DNA from: Cucumis sativus
Lineage: Eukaryota > Streptophyta > Magnoliopsida > Cucurbitales > Cucurbitaceae
Direction: 5' to 3'
Assembly (NCBI RefSeq): GCF_000004075.3
Contig: NC_026661.2
Span: 19,248,307-19,312,306 of the forward strand
Length of the DNA: 64,000 nucleotides
In this document: in pieces, positions 49,137 through 60,951 of the stretch
Layout: each line of letters begins with the position of its first letter
How positions within the stretch are numbered: the first letter of the stretch is position 1
Position numbers and translations under genes: made by a program
The notes under the pieces: generated by a model
The model's input: only the letters and a program-made list of their open reading frames with translations
Told to the model about the DNA's origin: nothing
Databases searched by the model: none

Positions 49137-52100
49137 ATGGGATGCTTTGGTTGCTGCGAAGAAGATGCTATCCAGAAGGCTGCTGATAATAGCAACACGT
49201 ACCAAGTAAAAACATCAGCAGGTAATCGTAGTACGGCACTAAATTTCAACCGTACTGAGAGTCATATATTCTCATATCGTAATTCATAAACGCATTGAAT
49301 GGAATCAACAGGAGCTGCTGGTCTGAACACGGATTTATGTTATGTGTGAAATATTATCACTATGATTTTTAGATGCTCTAGGGAGGCCTTATCTCTATGT
49401 CATTTAATGCGACTGTGATATGTGTTTGATTCTTTTTTAACTGTCTTGTTGTGTTCTGTACTTCTGTATAAAATTGAGGATCCTCTAATGTCTCTGTTCT
49501 TGTCTCTTTTAAGTGGAATAGGATTTATCAAAATATTAAAAGGTAAACCTCTGTCATGTAGGAACTGATGAAAGCTATCACAAACGGCAAACTGCACCTA
49601 AAAGTCCTCCAATAGTGAAAATCCAGCCCATTGAAGTCCCTGCCATATCATTTGAGGAACTAAAGGAGGTAACCAAAAATTTTGATGCCGACTGTCTGAT
49701 TGGAGAGGGTTCCTACGGTAGAGTATACTATGGGGTATTTACAAGTGGGCAGACTGTGGGAATTAAAAAGTTGGATGCCAGCAAACAGTCAGATGATGAA
49801 TTCTTATCTCAGGTTCTTTTTACTACACTAATTTAAGTTGTAGTGTAAAATTAGTTATCATTATATATATTGACTAATTGTTCAAACTAATAGGTCTCCA
49901 TGGTTTCAAGACTAAAGCACGATAATTTTCTAAACTTGATTGGGTACTGTGTTGGTGGCAATTCTCGAATTCTTGCATATGAGTATGCTTCAAATGGATC
50001 TCTTCACGACATTTTACATGGTACATGCGATCAACGTTAGATCGTTGAGTTGTTGAATGCATGATCTTTTTTTGTTATTTTCTTGCATTGTTCCTCAAAA
50101 AGAAGGCAAGATGGGTTGCTTGCCCATGCAATCTGATCGAGCAATTCGAGTTTGCATACCCTATGCAGTTGTATTTGATTAATGCTTTGAAGGCTGATTG
50201 ATATTATCATGACATGTGTCCAATGCAGGGAGGAAAGGAGTCAAAGGATCACAACCCGGCCCTGTTCTTTCCTGGGCACAAAGAGTAAAAATTGCTGTAG
50301 GTGCTGCAAAGGGGTTGGAGTATTTGCACGAAAAGGTCGATCCTCATATCACCCATCGTGACATAAAATCCAGCAACGTACTAATATTTGATGATGATTT
50401 GGCAAAAATTGCTGACTTTGATTTGTCAAACCAAGCCCCTGATATGGCTGCACGGCTTCACTCCACCCGTGTTCTTGGAACCTTTGGCTATCATGCTCCC
50501 GAGTAAGTTGATTTGATTCTAATGTTATTTCATATACTTCAGTGTGAGTTTCACTTTTCTGCATTTAATCCCACGCTTGAAACTGGCATATTGAAATTAA
50601 AGATGCTTACTGCTTAGATGTTCTCCCATATCTAGACTATTTTAGCCCATTCAAGCACTAGGTTAATGGGCTCTCTGTAAACGAATACACACAAAAGGTA
50701 CAGCTAACAACTAGGAAACAGAGACAAGGGCCTAGTGGTTGGGTCAACTTACTGATCATGGCCCACTTGGCCTGGCCACTGTAAAAACCACTCTGGTTCA
50801 TTGATGCACCAAAGAATTCACATATGGTACCTTAATAAAGATTGTGAATTAACCGAGAAGAAAAAGTTCTCTTAACTAGCTCTAGCCGCTAGTTGTAGTA
50901 TTTTTCTTTTACATCAAGACAGCCAACTCCCAAGCTATTGCCGGTTCAACTAATGAGGAGAATTAGGATAATCAGTAGATTTTAGGTAACATTTAGTTTA
51001 GTGGCTAATTTGGATTAATTAGTTGTTTTTTGTATTTGCTTGTCTATAATTAGCTAATTTAGGCTGTAATAGAGAGCTTTTGAACATCATTTGAACTATC
51101 ACTTTATTCTTGGGGAGTGTTCTCTCATCTTCATAACGAGTCTGGCTTACGAATTTGGCTTAGACCTTTTCTGTTGTATCATATCCTAGATATAAAATAA
51201 CACAACTCAACAGACTTCATGAGTAACTAAGAGAAGATTCTTGAGAAAAATAAAACTGCAGAAGATTTTGAACACATGAATATATTATTGTTGATATAAT
51301 AAAAAGTTGCAGGTTCCTTCTCTATAATTAATTCTCCAAGTTTGAATGTAAGACATCACTACATAGTCATAATATAGCATTATCAATAAGCTAAATATGT
51401 GGGTGGCTTCCCAATTTGAAAATTACAGATACGCAATGACTGGACAATTGAATTCCAAGAGTGATGTGTACAGCTTTGGCGTTGTCCTGCTTGAACTTTT
51501 GACAGGAAGAAAGCCAGTTGATCATACATTACCTCGAGGACAGCAAAGCCTCGTGACATGGGTATGTTTTTTACTTTTGTATGCTTATACTCTTCTGATC
51601 TTCCTCCCTTTATCTACCTAATTTCTGAGCAGCTTGAGACTTTGAAATGTTTTGAAACGTAATCAGGCCACGCCCAAACTTTGCGAAGACAAAGTTAAGC
51701 AGTGTGTTGATGCTAAACTTGGAAATGAGTACCCTCCTAAGTCAGTTGCTAAGGTACCCCATACGCATACTGTTATTTTCTTGCTTATGTTTGGTAATCA
51801 TATCTCTCCTTTTTCTATCTCTCTCCTTACTTGTCTGTGTGAGATTCCCTTTCTTTTTTTCCTTTTTTTTTTTTTTTTTCTAGTTTTAGATAGAAATTGT
51901 ATTAAACCAACATTTCTCTATCTAAGGGGAAGGGGGAACAGAGCCCGAAGAGGACATTTTCAATTACCTAGAGCCACAGAGTTTAAATCTTTACCAACAA
52001 TTTGAAAATTGAAAAGAGAAATAAGAAAAACTGTTTGCTACAAAACCGATAAGAATTATGAAATACGAAAGGACCCCACATCACTGAGAATGTAATTGAT

Positions 52101-53195
52101 TCCTCATTCTCATCACGATGTGGGTGATGGATTTTAAAAGGAAGTACTTGAAAAGTTTTTTTTTTTTTTTTGAAAAACCATTTTTAGCACTTAAAATTAG
52201 TCCATAGATTTCACACCGACTCCATTTGGTAAATGGTAACCATTTTCTTCTATTTTTATTTTTGAAAAACTTAGTCCTATTCTTCTTCAATTTTTATTAT
52301 GATTTTTTACGGTGGTTTTCATCTTTTCATCTCTCAAGTACAAGTGGAATTTTTAGCTAAATTTTAAATGAAAAACTAGCTTTTTAAAACTATTTCTTTC
52401 AAGTATTTCAAACTCAACTTTAAAATCCAACTAGCTACCATTGAGATTTGAATTTTAATTCAATTTGGTTTGGAGGCTTTAGCATTTTGATTTTTAATCT
52501 CCATTTTTATTATAATGTTCATTGATTAATTTAAAAGAACTATAGTTAATTAAATTTAACTATATTTTCATCACTGTCAAAATGAATTTATAATTCTCAC
52601 TTCTTAATAAATTTAAGTTTATATGCCAAAAACGGAGGTGATTATTTAGGTTAAAAATGCTAAACTTAAAATTTAAACACCACAGTAAAACAAAACTCAA
52701 ATCTTAACAATCTTAACAATAAAATTGAAACTCCTTGAGGAATGAATTCAAAAACTAATAACCAAGGGTGTAATCTAACATTTTGAAACTCAAGAGCCAT
52801 ATCGGAACTATACCAAAAATCTAAAAAGCCAAAAAAGTATGTGTATGAAAATAAAAAATCACATTCAATAGCTATAAGGAGACACATTATGTCGGCTTGA
52901 AAGAATAACTTTTTCTAAAAATGTATATGGGTCTCAATTTACAAAAACAGTCAATTATGAAGTTACATTACATTTTTGAAAACTTGGCCAGATCTTTTAT
53001 AGAAAAAGGTAATAAAAGTGATATGTAAAAGCAAAGCTGAAGGGAGAAGCAGTTTCATTTTGCTTAGTGATTGTATTTTTACAGTTTGCAGCAGTGGCTG
53101 CATTATGCGTCCAATACGAAGCAGATTTCAGACCAAACATGAGTATTGTAGTCAAAGCTCTTCAACCACTCTTAAATGCCCGTCCTGGTCCTTGA
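49137..53195 (+). CDS. PTI1: PTI1-like protein kinase (receptor-like cytoplasmic kinase VIII type)
   Basis: Membrane-anchored cytoplasmic Ser/Thr kinase of the Pto-interacting 1 type, acting in defence and oxidative-stress signalling downstream of AGC kinases such as OXI1 in known cases. Seven exons: 49137-49221, 49562-49812, 49894-50020, 50229-50502, 51429-51561, 51667-51753, 53085-53195; GT-AG, 356 codons (355 aa, family-typical). MGCFGCC at the N-terminus suggests acylation on Gly2/Cys3/Cys6/Cys7. The glycine loop is [11 protein letters not shown] (76-86), the active lysine K97 in GIKKLD, the catalytic loop HRDIKSSN (197-204) and ADFDLSNQ (216-223) has DFD instead of DFG, as is usual in this family. 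Activation-loop [15 protein letters not shown] is intact. A leader intron ends at 49,109. Intron 6 (1.3 kb) contains the right edge of the duplication. Confidence 0.94.
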
Positions 53196-53281
53196 GGTGA
53201 AACCACCAACTCTTAAAAATCTCTCTGTTTCTTTTCTTTTTTCTTTCCTGTGGATTCTTGTTTGTTACTACCTCTTGGGTC

Positions 53282-53302
53282 CACGTGCTGACACGTGACG
53301 TG
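53282..53302 (+). promoter_or_regulatory. G-box cluster
   Basis: CACGTG occurs at 53,282-53,287 and 53,292-53,297, followed at once by GACGTGAG, giving three ACGT cores in about 20 bases. A further CACGTG lies near 53,502. Such clusters bind plant bHLH and bZIP factors, but here the site is just downstream of the kinase and no gene start follows within 4 kb on the plus strand. Confidence 0.45.
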
Positions 53303-55000
53303 AGGCTTCCAAATTATTACCCGGGTATTAAATTTTTCGTTGGTGGTGGGTGATCATCAATTTGTTTACAAAAACAGTGAGATACCACAATCATCATTTT
53401 TCATGTCATATATGAACGACGTGTCGTCGTTTCTTCTTCTTTTTCTCTCTCTCTCTCTCTTTTGGTTGGCCTCTCGTTTATGTGCTTCTTTTGCCTCTTC
53501 ACCCACGTGCATGATGGCCCATTTTCTCCCAGAAAAAAAGAAGAAAGGGTAAAGTAAAGTTTTTAGCTTTTTCTATTCTATTATTTAGTTTTTCTTCTCT
53601 TTCTTTTTTAGCTTCACGGGCTGAGTGGCGAAAAACAACACTTTTTCCCTCTGACACACTGCACGTCCCCTTCTTTCTTTCTCTTTTTCGGTTTTGACCC
53701 TTCAAAATAAAGTTATAAATTAAAATTACATGTTTTCCTCCACAATTCTCAACTTTCTCGCTTGTATTCAGTAGCCTCTTGAATTTTAGTTACATCCTTG
53801 TAATTGTAGTTGTATTTTTAAACTTTTAAAATTAAAAATTGAGACTTGAATTTGTCATTAATTTTCAATTTTTCTTTAAAAGTAATTAAATTCACAATCA
53901 ATTTTTAAAAACAAACACAAAAAAAAGAGAGTTTTTGAAAAAAAATGTAATTCTTTGAAATCTTATTAAAATCATGGTAGAAATAAACACATATTTAAAA
54001 AATAAAAATCCAAAAATGAAATAAACACTTTTTGGTTACAGCCCACCAAATTTGTAGCATAGTTTTGACCGAACTCTCTATTTCTTACTATAATTGTATT
54101 TGTTTACATTTTTTGATGACTTTTAGCCAAAAAGTAATTGGAAGTTATCAATAGTTGAATAATAAATGATCCATAATGAACTATCTTGATGTTAGGTTCT
54201 ACACCGATAAAAGTGCTTTTTAAGTACTTCACTGTCAATGACTTATACTATATTTATTTAGGAATATGCCCTTAGCATGTCAAATGCCATTTTTTTATAT
54301 ATGGTCCAAAGTACTTCCACTTAATATTACCATGTTTTTAAATAAATGAGGAGTAATTTTCTAACAACTTGTTTGTAAATCATTTTTAAAATTCTAACGT
54401 CCACTTTAATTTCCACTTTTAATTACTCAAAATTACTTTAATATTTAATTTTAACATTTTTTTTCATTATACTAAAATTGTTAGGGATGATTAACAAAAG
54501 GGATTTTGAGTATTTTAGAATTATGTACTAAAATGCCTGTTTGGAGCAATGTTTGTGAAACAGTTAAACATAAGAAGTGCCTTTTCTTTTAAAGCACTTT
54601 GGGGAGGGTAGAGTAAAGAGTTCATCATCAAAGTAACGGTTTTTTTTAAAGATTTTCTTATTAAAGTAATTATTGTTGAAATGTGTCTTTGTGGACCAAA
54701 AAGTACTTTTTCTAACAAAATTATGCGTTCTTTTGTTTAAATAAAAAAAGTTATCAAATTGTTGTGTGTTCATAAAAGTAACACTTTTGGGTGAAAAGTA
54801 CTTTTAGGATTAACAATGATTACAGATACCTATAAATCAAGGATTTTATAAGAATCTTTTTATTTAAATATTCTAGTGATGAAATTTAATTAGAAAAATA
54901 TGGCAGTTCTCAGGGTATTTGAACTTGATAGCACATTTTTCATTCATTTGGCAACATGATACGAATTTAACATATTTTCAAATTTTTAAATAAATGTAGA

Positions 55001-55024
55001 TATATATATATATATATATATATA
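55001..55024 (+). repeat. (TA)12 microsatellite
   Basis: Twelve uninterrupted TA units; likely polymorphic in length. Confidence 0.9.
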
Positions 55025-55361
55025 AGTACTTTGTAAACAACAAATTAAGTATTATTTCTTCTAAGAGTAGTTAAGTTTTAAAGTCATATTATTGATTATC
55101 TAATTGTAGCCTCCATTATTCTAATATAAAGTTATGTCCATGTGGAATTTGAAAATGAGAGAGCCCACCACAAAAATTGTAAAATGAGAAAGATTCGATA
55201 TTGTATGGGAAAATAGGTGTGATTTAATATGATGACAATCAATTTGGTAGTTCTAATTAATTAACATTCACTATACAAAAAAATTAATTACATGTTCTCG
55301 AGTTCTTGTTTGAGAGAACGATTTCGTTACTATCAAAGTAAAATTAGTTTGAATCTTTCAC

Positions 55362-55415
55362 TCAATTATGATTGTAATTAAAGAATAATCAATTATGATT
55401 GTAATTAAAGAATAA
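55362..55415 (+). repeat. 27-base exact tandem duplication
   Basis: Two identical adjacent copies (55,362-55,388 and 55,389-55,415), starting TCAATTATGATTG and ending AAGAATAA. Confidence 0.85.
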
Positions 55416-57327
55416 TTATTGATTTTAAATAATGATAAACTAATTATACTTAGCTAATCTATGTAGACAATTAAGAATCTCATTCGTTTTGATAATCTCT
55501 TTTATGATTGCAATAATTTAATCACTTCAAAAATACGTAACTATATTAGTCTTTTTACTTTTACGTTTACAACAATTCAGTATATAAAAAAATATCAAAA
55601 TGTGAGGTGGTTTTAACAATTTTGGGTTTGTAGCTTATAAATATATTTACCTAAACATTTATCAATCTACATTCATTTTAAATAGCATATTCATTATTGC
55701 TAAATCAACTTAAAATGCTTTAAGTGGAATGATTGGTAATAAATTTATTGCATAAATCAACATTTAAGTAAATAATAGAATATATAGACACAAAATTTGC
55801 ATATACCACATCAAATTGGTAAAAGAAAAAAACAAAATTTGATGTCGAGCACAAAAATCGATATCAGTTACTATCACCGATGGTTGTTAATAATAAATGT
55901 TACTAATAATTATTATATGCACTAAAATGTAAACGTGGAACAATTCTTTTTTTTTTTTTACAAATTGACTATCAACATTTGTTATTTTAGCAAATATTTT
56001 AAAAATCGTAGTTCGTTTTTAGATCATTTTCTCGATAGAGTGCTATTTGCTATCATATTCCAATTGAAAACCTCATAAGTCACAATAATCAGTGTATATC
56101 CTTATTTGATCGACTAATATTCAAAATGGACCAATATTTATATGCCTAATTGAAATAAGAAAAAAAAACGCTCTAATTTCTACGAAAACTTTTGTTTCTT
56201 TTAATTGACTATTTGGATTGATACAAAATTATACAAGCTTTTTTTTTAAAGAAAAAAAGAAAATTAAAGGATTAAATCTAATAAATATAGATTTAAAATT
56301 GGAAAGTTAAATGAAAATGCAAAATGTAAAATAAAAGAAAGAAAATATGAAATTTATTTTATTAAAAGTAGTACACATAATATCTTCTCTGTATTGATAG
56401 GTAACATCATAGTGATATTCCTACTTTTTCTCATTTTCTTTCTTTCTTTTGTTTTATGTTTTTCCTCTCCATCTCTCAACTTTCCAATTTTGTTTCATTT
56501 TAGTTTTAGATTCTAAGAAATTCTATATTCTAAACTTTTCAATAATAACCATTTTATTTAATTTATTATTTTGCCACCCAATACTCATTCATAATACGTC
56601 AATCTATTGATGTGCAACGGTGACATTTGGATATTGAATCTATGGTCTTTATTTATTGTTTTAAGATCTATGATTATCTCGAGTTGTGAGGTTTCTCCTT
56701 TTTTATTAATAATATAATATATTTGTATAGCAAAATATGATGATATTTGAAGTCATGCCAATAATTGGATGAAAGAATTATCCTAAGACTTAAGATAGTT
56801 ATCCTTTAAAAATTAATAGATTTGCTATAAATTTAAATAAATGTGTAGAAAACTGAAAAATAAATGACTCTATAGTTGAAGAATTGTCACAAAAAAAATT
56901 AACAAAATATTTGAGCAAAATTTGATGGTCTTTTCCTATTCTATTAATAATAAATATTAATAATCGATAGAATATATTAGGAGTAAGAAATAGACATTTA
57001 AAATTTTAAAAAGTATGTAAAAATTAGAATGAATTTAGGAGGACGGTAACGACACTTTCTTATCCTCTCTCCTCTCTCTCTTCCCCTCCACCTTTCATCC
57101 TCATTTTCATCTTCATTCATTGTTAGATTCTACCTTTCCACAAATATGTATGAAATTTTGCAAAAATAAACTACAAGAACTTCTCTTTTCGATCAAAATC
57201 GGAAAATCAAATCACTGAATATTCCAATACACATTATCCCAATTTTCTTACGCACAAATCTTAAATTCAATTCAATTTATGGCTAAATCTTCAAGTTTCA
57301 TTATCTCCTTCTACCGCTTCATTCTCT

Positions 57328-57741
57328 TCATCTTCCACCTCCACCCTTCCCGTCGTTCTCATCATCAGATCGGTATGATTTCATAATAAACTCCGGGAAA
57401 ATGAAATTCGCTAGCAAATACGCAATCAGTAGCACGCCGCTGTGCACAAATTACCCAAAACACAAATAAGAAATTTTAATTAGTTTATTCTGAGTAAGGA
57501 GAAATTCGGCTAACCTTATCGGGAGGAGGACTGAAATGTCGCCGGATTGCGACGGAGGAATAGTGCTGTTTCCAAGAATTAGAGAAGTTGGAAGAATTGA
57601 ATTGGTCTTTATTGAACTGAAACGGTGGGTTATTTGTGGAGGAAGATAAATTTGGTGGAAGATGTGGAGATTATGTTGTGGTTGTCGTGGATTTGGTGAT
57701 GGAAGAAGACGGAATTGAATGGAGGAGAAAATGGAATTCAT
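57328..57741 (-). CDS. small single-membrane-span protein, probable organelle targeting
   Basis: Two exons on the minus strand, 57515-57741 and 57328-57439, with a 75-base GT-AG intron; phases join to 113 codons (112 aa). I do not recognise a named family. The first 50-60 residues are rich in Ser, Pro, His and Gln with almost no acids, like a plastid or mitochondrial transit peptide. SGDISVLLPISGVLLIAYLL spans the splice site and forms one clear hydrophobic segment (about residues 70-90), followed by ANFIFPEFIMKSYRSDDEN and a Gly/Lys-rich tail. The intron is supported by the phase match and by the membrane segment being completed only after splicing. The organisation resembles small thylakoid or inner-membrane proteins, but this is inference. 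Confidence 0.75.
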
Positions 57742-59820
57742 AGTGAAAAGTGATTTTAGCGGCGGAGAGATGGAGAAATGATTGTTACGCCATTTTTAAG
57801 GGATTTCTGAACCTTGAGGAAGAAGATGAAGAGGAAAGGTGAGGAAGGGATGTGAAGTGAACGATTAGATAATCTTTCATCTTTATTTTTATTTTCTATT
57901 TTATTTAAAAAAATAGCAAATTTTACAAATAAAAATAAAATTTGTTCCCTTCAACGAAAAGTGGAATTGAGAGAAATCGTTTAACTATTGGTCAATAATG
58001 TTGAATAACTATATTTAAGTAAAGTTAGTTGTTTCCATAGATACCTTAGAGCTCTACCCCAGCTTTCTAATGTGACATATTCTATTAATTGATATAGCAA
58101 TTAATTTGTAATATTTGTAAAATGTTACCAATATAACAAAAATTTAAATGCTATCATTATTTTATTATTATTAATTGTTAATATTACATAATTTATAGAA
58201 AATTTTGAAATTTTGGTATCTATAGTTCAAAATAAGTTAAACTTTAGACTTAGCCTTTTTAGCTTATAATTAGAATTTACCCAATAAGGTTTGATAAAAT
58301 TTTATAGTAAATAAAAACTATTTAAGAGAATTTAACAATCCTAATTTAACACCACATGCTATATTTATATTTCTATTTAATATAATTATGCGTTTTTTAA
58401 TTTTAAAACTCAAATTTCATATACATACATATTTTTAAATTTTGGAAAATTTAAAATGAAATTCGAAAATATAGTCATGCTACCAATACTTCTAAAATAT
58501 AAAATTTTAAAAATTTGTTGAATAAAAAAAACTAAAAAAATTGAGTGTGCTATGATATATTTTTCTATATTATGTAAATAGTTTCAATTTTCTCTTTTCT
58601 TATATTTGAAAATGCTTAAAAAAATATACTAACTTGATACCATTGAATGAGTAGATTTTAATTGAATTGTCGAGCATACATTTATTGATAAATTAATTTG
58701 TTTAAGTTTGTTGTTTTTATATCGAGTGGGTCTACACAACGTGTATACCAATATTTGATAGGTAACATCACGCCGTATGACCCTATCCCTCCCTTACCCT
58801 TTCAAATTTCTCTCCCTCTCTTTTTCTTTCTATGTTTGTTTTCTTTTTCCTCTCTCTCTCTCTCAACTTTCACATTTATTTCATTCTCATTTTATTTTTT
58901 ACAAAAGTTGTATAGTTGCCATCTAAATTTAATTCAATACTCATTCTGGCTATATGGATAATTTAAATATATATACTCTTCATGATATGTCAATCTACTC
59001 ATATAATTTGCATAAACACAATAGACATGTCTATTATCCTCTCCCTCATGTGCTTAATCGGAATATTTAGTATGAAATACTCATTTTGTTATGTTTGTGC
59101 TTTTATTTTATCTTTTTAATAAATAACTATGTATGCGTTTGAAGCTATAAAAAAATTCATACTATTTAACTTTGAGATATATAACTTATTTAGTTGAAGA
59201 TATTTATTTGAATGTGTGGTTTGTTTTGGTAAACCTTATATGATTTTAAATATGGATGATGTGAGAAAGGAAAGAAATGTGAAGTATGATTAAAAATACA
59301 AAAAAGAGACGAATGGATAGAGGTGTAGTCCAACTAACTTTCTATATACGACAGTTTTTATTAATTGACTTCTACTTCAACCACAACCCAATAAGCAATG
59401 TATCACAAACATATCCAATAACACTTACCTTCTATACTTCAACACTATTAATTTGGCATCATTTCAAGCTTTCAATACATGTTTGCTCCCCCCTAAACTA
59501 ATTACCTTTTTTATGTACTTGCGTGTGTCATTAGTAAAATGCATTTTTTAAAAAATTTTAACAACTTTCTACTTTCTTTTTTAGTTTAAAGACAATTTTT
59601 TAAAATTTAGAGATTTATAAATATAGGGAAGATAATTGAAAAAGAAAAAAGATTATGTAATTAAAATAATATAGAGAGGAGATATTAATGAAAGAACAGG
59701 TGGAGTCATAATTTCAATAGGGGCGGAAGAGAGAGAAAATGAAGAGCGCGCCAATAATAAAACGTCCGACATTATAATCATTCTCACTTCCCTTTCACTC
59801 TTCCGCCCTCGCCATCTCCA
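57742..59820. other. AT-rich spacer between divergent genes
   Basis: Promoter side of the small membrane protein gene (leftward) and distal promoter of DWF1 (rightward). A CT microsatellite lies at 58,851-58,864. No gene is seen. Confidence 0.5.
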
Positions 59821-59852
59821 TTGCCGTCCCCCTCGCGGTATCTGACCTTCAG

Positions 59853-60925
59853 GTACTCTTCTACCTCCAACCATGAAACTCCTCTGAACTTCTATATTCC
59901 AACTTTTTCTGGTTTTACTTCACCGTAGTTTATGTTCTTGCATTTGTTCTTACTTTTTTTTTTTCTTCCAAAAGCTCCTCTCATTCTTTCTCTCTCTTCT
60001 CCTCAAAAAGTATGGTTATAGTTTCTAAGAGTCATCATTTCCATCTTGCAGCTTCTGCTGTTCTTTTTCTGTAAATGAACGGCGGAATTTTATTTCAAAG
60101 AAATTGTGCATTTAACACTTTTTTTTTTCTCTGAAAAAGGAATGAGAAACTTACATACCGACGGTGAGTACTTGAATTCCTTTATTGTTGAAGCATCGAT
60201 GTACCTGTGTTGGATTTCTTCCACCACTTTTTTTTTTTTTTTGTTTCTTTCCTTTTGAAGTTGAAGCTAATAATTGAGGATAAGAATCCTTTATCCGCTT
60301 GTTTGTTTCAATCGGTGTATAATTTTGCTTTCCACTGGCTATTTCTTTAATTTTTAAAGTTTATGCTTCCCTTTCCACGCCTTTACGATTTTCGACTTCT
60401 TACTTTCTTTGCTTCACCTTCAATCATCACCGGTAACCTCTCATTTCTTCATTTTTTAGAATGCTGAGAAAAATGTGTTTATTTCAATGCAACATTTTTT
60501 TTCCTTCGTTTTCATGTTAGCAATTCAGTGATCTCTGTGCTGCTTTTTCTGCTTTTCCTCTGTTTCGTTATTACTGAGGAATTTTGTTGACTGCTTGATT
60601 TATCATTTATTTTCTGTTTGGGCAAAAAATATAAGGATGTTGGATTGTATCTCTACTCTTGGAATAATCGCTGCATAAATACATTTGTGTATCAGATGAA
60701 TTAACACGATATGCGGTTTGAATGCTGAAATACTTTTTAACTTTCCTTTTGTCTCTGATTTTTTCTCTGTCATTTAATACACCATTTTTTTTTTAAAAAA
60801 AAGTTTCTCGGTAGTGGTGCAAAATCTTTTTGTGGAGGACATTCTTTGATGAAACTTCACTCTTGATTAAAATATTTGTGATATTTTGCAACCATATTGA
60901 CCATTTGTCCTCATGGTTACTGCAG
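59853..60925 (+). other. probable 5' leader intron of DWF1
   Basis: A donor-like CTTCAG|GTACTC at 59,852/59,853 and an acceptor TACTGCAG at 60,925, 26 bases before the ATG, enclose 1.07 kb of T-rich DNA with no continuing frame. Transcript data are needed to confirm it; other donors in the stretch are possible. Confidence 0.5.
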
Positions 60926-60951
60926 AGGAGAAGGCATAATCGCTTAGAACA

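Larger units (their letters stand above)
37468..52654 (+). repeat. segmental duplication, copy B (SAM synthetase + intact kinase)
   Basis: Colinear with 17,154-27,767. It is longer, mainly because it holds DNA missing from copy A at 37,760-37,930, 38,525-39,715, 40,042-40,502, 41,264-41,675, about 41,800-42,340, parts of 46,200-47,100, 47,712-48,054 and 49,362-50,417. Since the kinase is complete here and its last exon lies just beyond the block, copy B keeps the ancestral arrangement at the right edge. The stretch 37,468-43,076 has no gene that I can support. Confidence 0.93.
53196..57327. other. 4.1 kb AT-rich spacer
   Basis: Begins with the kinase 3' untranslated region. A short run of G-box motifs lies at 53,281-53,306. 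Otherwise it is AT-rich with a (TA)12 microsatellite at 55,001-55,024, a 27-base tandem pair at 55,362-55,415 and many poly-A/T runs. I see no coding region with splice sites. Confidence 0.55.

Noticed and set aside
53499-53705. 68-codon basic open frame, minus strand
   Set aside because: It arises from a pyrimidine-rich plus strand read backwards (Lys/Arg/Glu-rich) and has no start context or homology.
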